A stretch of DNA of 45,909 nt from JAFDVL01 sp043736395 (lineage in GTDB: Bacteria; Acidobacteriota; Blastocatellia; RBC074): assembly GCA_043736395.1 (NCBI GenBank), contig JAYTCQ010000300.1, forward strand, positions 1 to 45,909. The letters are read 5' to 3'. The notes below the pieces were generated by a model. That model did no database searches. It had not been told where the DNA came from and saw only the letters and a list, made by a program, of their open reading frames with translations. Each line of letters begins with the position of its first letter. The first letter of the stretch is position 1. Shown one piece after another: positions 40,473-45,909 of the stretch. The translations under genes and the position numbers were made by a program.

Positions 40473-41373
40473 TTAACGTCAGTACTGAAATTTCCGGCGG
40501 TACGCGAAAGCGCACAGATAAAATACTGGTGCCAATTCCTGACGTCACAAACAACCTTCGCTGACCTTCTCTGATGTCTCCAATCGCATATTTTTGACCG
40601 TAATCTGAAGGCACAACCGCACGTCCCAGCAACGGCAAATTCACCTGCCCACCGTGCGTGTGGCCTGCCAAAGTTAAAATAATTTGTGGCGAAAGCTTCA
40701 GAAAAACATCCGGCGTGTGCGTGATTGCCAGCACCGGATCATCGGTCGTAATCGTGCCGGATAATTTTTTCAGATCGTGATGAGCCGTAAAATAATCACC
40801 TACGCCTGCCAGCCAAATCTTACTGCCGTTGCGTTTCAGGGGGATGGCTTCGTTGGTGAGCACGCGAATGCCGACGCGTTCAAAAGACGCCGCTACACGT
40901 TCAGCTCCCATCACCCAATCGTGATTGCCGAGTACCGCATAAACGCCTTGCTTCGCTTTCAAATCTTTGAGAATTTCGACGAATATATCCGGCTCAATAA
41001 ATTCTCCACCGATGATTCCCTGAATCACAAAATCGCCGAGCAGTACCGTCAAATCAGGGTCTTGCGCATTCGCTTCCTGCACAATCGTCCGCAATTTGTT
41101 GAGGCTGATGTAGGGCGACCCGATATGTAAATCGGACATTGCAACTACGCGAAGCTGATCAAATCCTTTCGGCAATCGCGCCACTTCAAGCTGATATTGT
41201 TTGACCTGCAAAGAATCCGGCTCCCACCAGAATGACCACAAAAAGAGCGGGACTCCGATGCATAATCCGACAATCATCACGCGTGAATAATAACGACGCA
41301 ACAACGCCCAAAACTTCATATCCAACCATCTCCACCGTGCGAGGAAGCGCCGTCCCGTTAACCTGCTCATCAA
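40450..41373 (-). CDS. Membrane-anchored metallophosphoesterase (YkuE-like)
   Basis: A 307-residue protein: a basic N-terminus, a membrane helix at about 32-49 (M-I-V-G-L-C-I-G-V-P-L-F-L-W-S-F), then a calcineurin-like domain. Motifs are M-S-D-L-H-I-G, L-L-G-D-F, V-L-G-N-H-D-W, I-T-H-T-P-D and L-A-G-H-T-H-G-G-Q-V. The G-H-T-H-G-G-Q block and membrane anchor resemble the YkuE/UDP-2,3-diacylglucosamine-pyrophosphatase-like group. The start overlaps the stop of the C69 peptidase gene by 4 bp. The final residues and stop come from a dispersed repeat, so its natural C-terminus was probably replaced. Confidence 0.83.
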   Translation of the reverse strand: MMSRLTGRRFLARWRWLDMKFWALLRRYYSRVMIVGLCIGVPLFLWSFWWEPDSLQVKQYQLEVARLPKGFDQLRVVAMSDLHIGSPYISLNKLRTIVQEANAQDPDLTVLLGDFVIQGIIGGEFIEPDIFVEILKDLKAKQGVYAVLGNHDWVMGAERVAASFERVGIRVLTNEAIPLKRNGSKIWLAGVGDYFTAHHDLKKLSGTITTDDPVLAITHTPDVFLKLSPQIILTLAGHTHGGQVNLPLLGRAVVPSDYGQKYAIGDIREGQRRLFVTSGIGTSILSVRFRVPPEISVLTLNAEARKQ

Positions 41374-42644
41374 TTATTTCCCCTTCCTAATTTCTCCAAA
41401 AATATCTGATCCAGATTATCCTGTTCCTTCCAGTACCGATCAAATAAAGAAAATATGTTACGCGGTTTGGCAATTTTTTCGACGCGCTCTGTCCAGTTTT
41501 GGATTCTTTCCAGATGCGCAGCCCACGGATTTTTGATAGTTCCGTTCACCGCCTGCACCTGCAACGTAACCCGCGATTCTTCAAAGACAGCGCGGCGGCG
41601 GGCGTAATCTCCCAGCACCAAACGATGCAGATTTTCGTGCGTCCAAAATAATTTTTCGGTGTCGCCCAGTTGATTATCCTGCCCGAAATTCACAGGCTTG
41701 AAAACACTCAGGCAGGGCGACGAAGTACCTGTCAAATAATGCTGCGAACCACTTGAATGCAAAGCGCTGACCATTGATCCGGTCGTCTGCCCTGAACGTC
41801 GTCTGGGCCACCAGGAAGAATGTGCGCAAGGCATTTCCATCTTCCATCCGCGACTTGGCGCAGAGCCGTTATGATCCCGCAACGTCGCAAAAATACTCTC
41901 ACGATTTAACCCATTATTATGTTTGCTTAGTTGTCGCAAGGTGCAGGCGCGGCGCTCCGCACCTCCGCTCAATTTAGAATTTCTTGCATCACCGAAAGCC
42001 TGCATAAAATCAAAGTCTTCTGAAGATTTGCACCATCCCTTTGACCGCGCAAATTCAATTGCTTCCGGTGAAATCAAATCAAATTCTTTGCCAATCGTCA
42101 GCACATTTGAAATCGTGCGAATACCTTTGACGCGTTCTGCCACCCAATGTTTATCGGCAGTTTCCAGCACCCACGCTTCATTTGGATCAGCAATAATAAA
42201 TGAATTGTGATAGCGAAATTTTTTATTGCGATAGCCCGCCGCGCCGCCTTGTCCGTGCCGTGAAATCAGGTCAGTGATGATGTTCAGAGCTTCGCGCGCG
42301 CAATCCGCCCGCTCCAGCGCGAGCCGTAATAAATCCATTCCAAGCAATCCGGATTTCGCGTACGGCAACTTTGTAAAAACGGCTTCATTGCCAATAACAA
42401 CACCGCGTTCATTCGCGCCCATTTCCGCGCCCCACATCCAAAATGGACGGCTCAGAATTACTTCAAAGTTATTGCTCGAAGCAGGGATTTCAAGATACGT
42501 GCATTTGACGTTGGCAGCAGAATTCTGACGTGCCGGATGATGCTCAACAATTTGCGCTTCGCCTGGTTCGCGGTCACTATTTTTACCGAACCAAATTGCG
42601 CCGTCTTGTGATGAAGCGGGGACTGAAACGATGGTGTCACACAT
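41370..42644 (-). CDS. Secernin-like C69 family peptidase (Ntn hydrolase)
   Basis: A 424-residue N-terminal-nucleophile hydrolase. ATG at 42644 gives M-C-D-T-I-V-S-V-P-A, so Cys2 becomes the nucleophile after Met removal. F-G-K-N-S-D-R-E-P-G-E-A-Q follows, exactly as in secernin and C69 dipeptidases. Other blocks are E-M-G-A-N-E-R-G-V-V-I-G-N-E-A, S-F-I-I-A-D-P-N-E-A-W-V-L-E-T-A, I-S-N-V-L-T-I and C-A-H. It probably cleaves peptides or amides in the cytoplasm. The open frame continues upstream to 42827 across the divergent promoter region, but a longer product would bury the nucleophile. Translationally coupled to the metallophosphoesterase (ATGA overlap). Confidence 0.84.
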   Translation of the reverse strand: MCDTIVSVPASSQDGAIWFGKNSDREPGEAQIVEHHPARQNSAANVKCTYLEIPASSNNFEVILSRPFWMWGAEMGANERGVVIGNEAVFTKLPYAKSGLLGMDLLRLALERADCAREALNIITDLISRHGQGGAAGYRNKKFRYHNSFIIADPNEAWVLETADKHWVAERVKGIRTISNVLTIGKEFDLISPEAIEFARSKGWCKSSEDFDFMQAFGDARNSKLSGGAERRACTLRQLSKHNNGLNRESIFATLRDHNGSAPSRGWKMEMPCAHSSWWPRRRSGQTTGSMVSALHSSGSQHYLTGTSSPCLSVFKPVNFGQDNQLGDTEKLFWTHENLHRLVLGDYARRRAVFEESRVTLQVQAVNGTIKNPWAAHLERIQNWTERVEKIAKPRNIFSLFDRYWKEQDNLDQIFLEKLGRGNN

Positions 42645-42663
42645 AAAAATATTGTAAATCAAT

Positions 42664-42711
42664 AGAACGCGGATGACACGGATCAAGCGATTATGGTGGA
42701 TAAAAATCTGT
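42664..42711. repeat. Partial, decayed copy of the CGCGGAT repeat
   Basis: AGAACGCGGATGACACGGAT followed by GATAAAAATCTGTG resembles one arm plus centre of the CGCGGAT-type palindromes at 20.1 and 40.2 kb; the matching arm is missing. It lies in the 115-bp divergent region between the C69 peptidase and GMC genes. Confidence 0.4.
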
Positions 42712-42759
42712 GCTATTCTATGCGCATTCCATCTGTAGCTAAATTTTTCGGAGAAAATC

Positions 42760-44457
42760 ATGCAAGGCAAATCTTTAAGTAAAACGTACGACGCGGTTAT
42801 TGTTGGCTCTGGCGCAGCTGGAGGCATGTCCGCTTACATGCTGACCAAAGCCGGAATGAATGTGCTGGTGCTGGAAGCTGGACCAAAACTGGATTTATAC
42901 AGCGATTTCAAAACGCATACGTGGCCTTACGAAGAAAAATATCGCGGACGAATTTCGCCGAAGGATGCGCATAATTATAAGTACGGTTTCGCCGATGGTT
43001 ACACGTCCCACATCTACGCGCGGCTGGATGAAAATCCTTATTCGACGGCGAAGGGCAAACCGTTTGACTGGGTTCGGGCACGCGCAGTCGGAGGGCGGAC
43101 GCTGGTGTGGGGGCGTGTTGCACTGCGCTTGAGCGAATTCGATTTCAAAGCCACATCACACGATGGATACGGTGATGATTGGCCGATTTCATACGTGGAC
43201 ATTCAGCCTTACTACGACGAAGTTGATAAATTGCTCGGCGTGATGGGAACCAAAGAAGGGCTGCCGCAATTGCCCGATGGCATCTTTCAAAAGCCGCAGC
43301 CGATGTTATGCGGTGAACAAATTTTGAAGCTGGGCGTAGAAAAAACCGGACGCCGTTTGATTCCGACCCGCGCCGGAGTCGCCAGCGAAAAACTTGCCCA
43401 CAACAAATATCGCTCGCCCTGTCATTATTGCGGCACGTGTGGACGCGGTTGCGATGTTGGCGCAATGTTCAATTCGCCGACGGGATTGTTAGCTCCGGCG
43501 AGTGACACAGGAAGGCTGACGTTGCGTTCTGATGCCGTCGTACGCGAAGTGATTATTGATCCCAAAACCGGCAAAGCAAAAGGAGTAAGCTTCATTGATC
43601 GTACCTCAAAAAAAGAATTTCAGGCTTTCGGGAAAGTCGTAATTCTGGGCGCGTCGACATTGGAATCTACGCGAATTTTGCTCAATTCAAAATCGCGAAA
43701 CGCTCCTGATGGATTAGCGAATTCCAGCGGCGTCTTAGGAAAATATTTGCACGATCACACGTGGGGCGTGAGCTTCACGGGACTCGCAAAAAATCTAAAA
43801 GGACGCGACATCGTCAATGAAGACGGGCGTCCACAAGGCACATATATTCCGTCATTTCGTAATTTAGATAAAAACTCAAAGCAACAAAAATATGTGCGCC
43901 GCTTCGGTTATCAATGCAGCAGCGGAGCCGGAATTTTTGCCGGACACGCAAAAACTACGCCGGGCTTTGGCGCAGAATATAAAAACGAAGTCCGCGCCTT
44001 GCATCCCGCCTTTGTGCGAATGAGCGCATTTGGCGAAGTTCTTTCACGCAAAGAAAATGGTGTCAGTATTGATCCAAATCTGAAAGACGCCTGGGGAATT
44101 CCAGCTCTCAAAATTGACATCGAATACGGCGACAACGAAAAGGAATTGACGAAGGACGCCATTGATTGCGCCCACGAAATGTTTGAAGCAGCAAAGGTCG
44201 AATTAGTTGCCGAAAACCTTGAAATGTACGCCCCCGGTCACAGCATTCACGAAGTCGGGACAGCGCGCATGGGCAATGATCCAAGAACTTCCGTTCTCAA
44301 TAAATGGAATCAATCACACGACATCAAAAATTTATTTGTTGTGGATGGAAGTTGCTTTGTGTCAAGCGGATGCGTGAATCCAACGATGACAATTCTGGCT
44401 TTGGCGATGCGGTCAAGTGAATATTTAATTGAGAAAATGAAACGTAGTGAATTATAG
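42760..44457 (+). CDS. GMC-family FAD oxidoreductase with CX2CX2CX3C cluster
   Basis: A 565-residue GMC flavoenzyme. The FAD site is V-G-S-G-A-A-G-G (residues 15-22), with E-A-G at the end of strand 2. V-G-G-R-T-L-V-W-G, G-A-S-T-L-E-S-T-R-I-L-L and the C-terminal catalytic His block P-G-H-S-I-H-E-V-G-T-A-R-M-G follow, then N-P-T-M-T-I-L-A-L-A. Cys221, 224, 227 and 231 form a ferredoxin-like motif, suggesting an Fe-S cluster as in FAD-dependent glucose and glucoside-3-dehydrogenase subunits. It may oxidise a sugar or glycoside and hand electrons to a cytochrome c. No signal peptide is visible. CGGAG precedes the ATG. Confidence 0.83.
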   Translation: MQGKSLSKTYDAVIVGSGAAGGMSAYMLTKAGMNVLVLEAGPKLDLYSDFKTHTWPYEEKYRGRISPKDAHNYKYGFADGYTSHIYARLDENPYSTAKGKPFDWVRARAVGGRTLVWGRVALRLSEFDFKATSHDGYGDDWPISYVDIQPYYDEVDKLLGVMGTKEGLPQLPDGIFQKPQPMLCGEQILKLGVEKTGRRLIPTRAGVASEKLAHNKYRSPCHYCGTCGRGCDVGAMFNSPTGLLAPASDTGRLTLRSDAVVREVIIDPKTGKAKGVSFIDRTSKKEFQAFGKVVILGASTLESTRILLNSKSRNAPDGLANSSGVLGKYLHDHTWGVSFTGLAKNLKGRDIVNEDGRPQGTYIPSFRNLDKNSKQQKYVRRFGYQCSSGAGIFAGHAKTTPGFGAEYKNEVRALHPAFVRMSAFGEVLSRKENGVSIDPNLKDAWGIPALKIDIEYGDNEKELTKDAIDCAHEMFEAAKVELVAENLEMYAPGHSIHEVGTARMGNDPRTSVLNKWNQSHDIKNLFVVDGSCFVSSGCVNPTMTILALAMRSSEYLIEKMKRSEL

Positions 44458-44557
44458 TTTTTACGATGATCTACGGGTGGCGAGGTAGTTGTTTTGTTTC
44501 TAAAAAATCTCAACGTCTTCTATACCCAAAAAGTTTCTTCCCACGGATGAAAACGTC

Positions 44558-45909
44558 ATGACAACCCGATTCAAAATTATTCTGATCTTCGTCGCTGCAT
44601 TAAGCGGATGGTGGGCTCTGCAACCACGAAATGCTGATGCGAATGCGTCGAACAAACTGATGACTCCGCGTGCTTTTCTGGAAGAGCATTGCGTTGCCTG
44701 CCACGATAGGAAAGCAAAAAAGGGCGGGCTAGACCTGACTGCGCTCAAAGACGATTACACCGATCAAGCTGCGTTCGCTACCTGGGTCAAAGTGCATGAT
44801 CGTGTACGCGATTTAGAAATGCCGCCGAAGAATGCGCCACAGCCTGAAGCCATTGAACGCGAAGCCTTCCTGAAAAATCTTTCGCAACCAATGATCGCCG
44901 CTGACGCAGCACGCATTCGCCGCGAAGGTCGTTCTGTGTGGCGACGACTGAATCGTTACGAATACGAAAATACGTTGCGCGATTTGCTGGGTGCGCCGTG
45001 GTTACAAATCAAAGAATTATTACCCGAAGATGGCGAACGTTATCGCTTCAATAAATCCGGTGAAGCCCTCGGCGTCTCACACGTGCAAATCAGCCGTTAC
45101 TTGTCAGCCGCCGAATACGCCTTGCGCGAAGTGATGGCGCATTCTGGACAACAACCGGAAGCCGTGACCAAACGATATTACGCCCGTGAACAAAGGGCAT
45201 TCACCGCGCACGTCGAATTTTCGCAATTCAATACGGCTTCTGAACGCGCAACGTTTCCGTTGATTGGAAACGTCGCCGCTGATGTCGCTGTACTCAAAAA
45301 AGATTCGCCGATGACCGTGGGCGCAGCCGATCCCACCAAACGCGAACTCGAAAGCATGGGTGTCGTAGCCAGTTCTTACGAACCACTAGAAATTCGCTTC
45401 AATCAATTTAAGGCTCCGTTTGCCGGACGATATAAATTGCGCCTTAACGCACATTCATTTTGGGCTGGTCCTGAAAGCGAAGCCAAATGGTGGCGACCCA
45501 GCCGCGATGTCGCTTCGGCAGGACGCACGCGCGAACCGATTACGCTGTACGCTGAAATTCCGCCGCGCCAGATGCGCTATCTCGCGAACGTAGATATTTC
45601 ACCCGAACCATCCGTGCAGGAACTCGAAGTCAATTTGCTGAAAGACGAAACGATTCGACCTGACGCCGTGCGCCTGTTTCGTTCGCGTCCGCCGAACTGG
45701 CGCAATCCGCTCGCGGAAAAAGATGGACAGCCCGGCGTAGCTTTTCGCTGGCTCGAAGTTGTCGGTCCAATTCAAGATGAATGGCCTTCAAAAGGTCATC
45801 GTTTGCTCTTCGGCGATTTGCCGATTCACTGCAAAGACGCGGTCGCGGGACAGACTTTGCTTGATGTCGAAGACGAAGAAACTGTCGTTGAGCAAGCCGC
45901 GAAACGTGC
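44558..45909 (+). CDS. Cytochrome c / DUF1587-DUF1592 family protein, 3' end beyond window
   Basis: An open frame of 450 codons from ATG 44558 to the window edge. It has a signal peptide (about 1-29) and a cytochrome domain with C45-V-A-C48-H49 followed by K-G-G-L-D-L, then M-P-P-K-N-A-P. DUF1587 follows (R-R-L-N-R-Y-E-Y-E-N-T-L-R-D-L-L-G), then a beta-rich, carbohydrate-binding-like stretch. Full-length relatives exceed 700 residues and end with DUF1592/1588/1585. This is the other large planctomycete-type cytochrome class, also paired with DUF1552/DUF1501 proteins. Its position 100 bp after the GMC gene suggests it could accept that enzyme's electrons. An ATG at 44547 is out of frame and stops at once. 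Confidence 0.82.
   Translation, partial: MTTRFKIILIFVAALSGWWALQPRNADANASNKLMTPRAFLEEHCVACHDRKAKKGGLDLTALKDDYTDQAAFATWVKVHDRVRDLEMPPKNAPQPEAIEREAFLKNLSQPMIAADAARIRREGRSVWRRLNRYEYENTLRDLLGAPWLQIKELLPEDGERYRFNKSGEALGVSHVQISRYLSAAEYALREVMAHSGQQPEAVTKRYYAREQRAFTAHVEFSQFNTASERATFPLIGNVAADVAVLKKDSPMTVGAADPTKRELESMGVVASSYEPLEIRFNQFKAPFAGRYKLRLNAHSFWAGPESEAKWWRPSRDVASAGRTREPITLYAEIPPRQMRYLANVDISPEPSVQELEVNLLKDETIRPDAVRLFRSRPPNWRNPLAEKDGQPGVAFRWLEVVGPIQDEWPSKGHRLLFGDLPIHCKDAVAGQTLLDVEDEETVVEQAAKR

Noticed and set aside
42645..42827. 61-residue N-terminal extension of the C69 peptidase
   Set aside because: It would remove Cys2 from the N-terminal position required of this Ntn hydrolase, and it overlaps the divergent GMC gene start.
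1..45909. tRNA, rRNA or CRISPR arrays
   Set aside because: No T-loop-like clusters with matching acceptor stems, no rRNA signatures and no regularly spaced direct repeats were found by reading. The repeats present are single palindromes.

Overview
This window looks like chromosomal DNA of an Acidobacteriota bacterium, probably class Blastocatellia. The evidence is the protein content: Oar-like TonB-dependent receptors with carboxypeptidase-regulatory N-termini, SBBP-repeat and CAP proteins ending in the 'Solibacter-type' TIGR03437 domain, PSD1/DUF1549/DUF1553 cytochromes with a DUF1501 partner, and DUF1080 sugar hydrolases. Intergenic spaces are full of palindromic repeats. The taxonomic call is an inference from family content; no rRNA or tRNA gene was seen.

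Layout. 1-2.0 kb: an SBBP/TIGR03437 gene interrupted by a ~100-bp TA-flanked miniature element, then a PqqD-like plus lasso-type B2 protease pair without precursor or cyclase. 2.2-9.0 kb: a secreted DUF1080 hydrolase, a processive GT2 glycosyltransferase, RNase HI, a nitrilase-family amidase and a large PSD1 cytochrome. 9.0-10.6 kb: three AT-richer genes (one ankyrin, two unknown) separating the PSD1 gene from its usual DUF1501 partner (10.6-12.1 kb). 12.1-18.5 kb: two tiny conserved genes, a TonB receptor, and a histidine kinase with a receiver-XRE regulator. 18.8-27.5 kb: a CAP protein, a periplasmic GH13 amylase, a second DUF1080 protein, a GH15 remnant that has lost its catalytic domain, and an M14 peptidase.

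27.7-28.3 kb: a peroxiredoxin-like gene whose catalytic Cys codon is an in-frame TGA, followed at the right distance by a SECIS-like hairpin. This is very probably a selenoprotein. 28.4-35.4 kb (minus strand): anti-sigma and ECF sigma factors, then a run of fasciclin protein, acetamidase, outer-membrane barrel, ATP10-like protein and TonB receptor. 35.6-45.9 kb: a secreted LIC_10091-like protein, a pilin-like membrane protein, umuDC, two metallophosphoesterases, a secernin-like C69 peptidase, a GMC oxidoreductase with a ferredoxin-like cysteine cluster, and the start of a DUF1587/1592-type cytochrome that runs off the end.

How the genes fit together. Much of the content suggests periplasmic degradation and oxidation of glycans: DUF1080 x2, GH13, a GH15 remnant, GMC and PSD cytochromes, TonB uptake. 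Palindromic repeats of several unrelated families sit at most gene ends. In at least two places they have entered coding sequence, once giving a signal peptide and once a C-terminus and stop codon.
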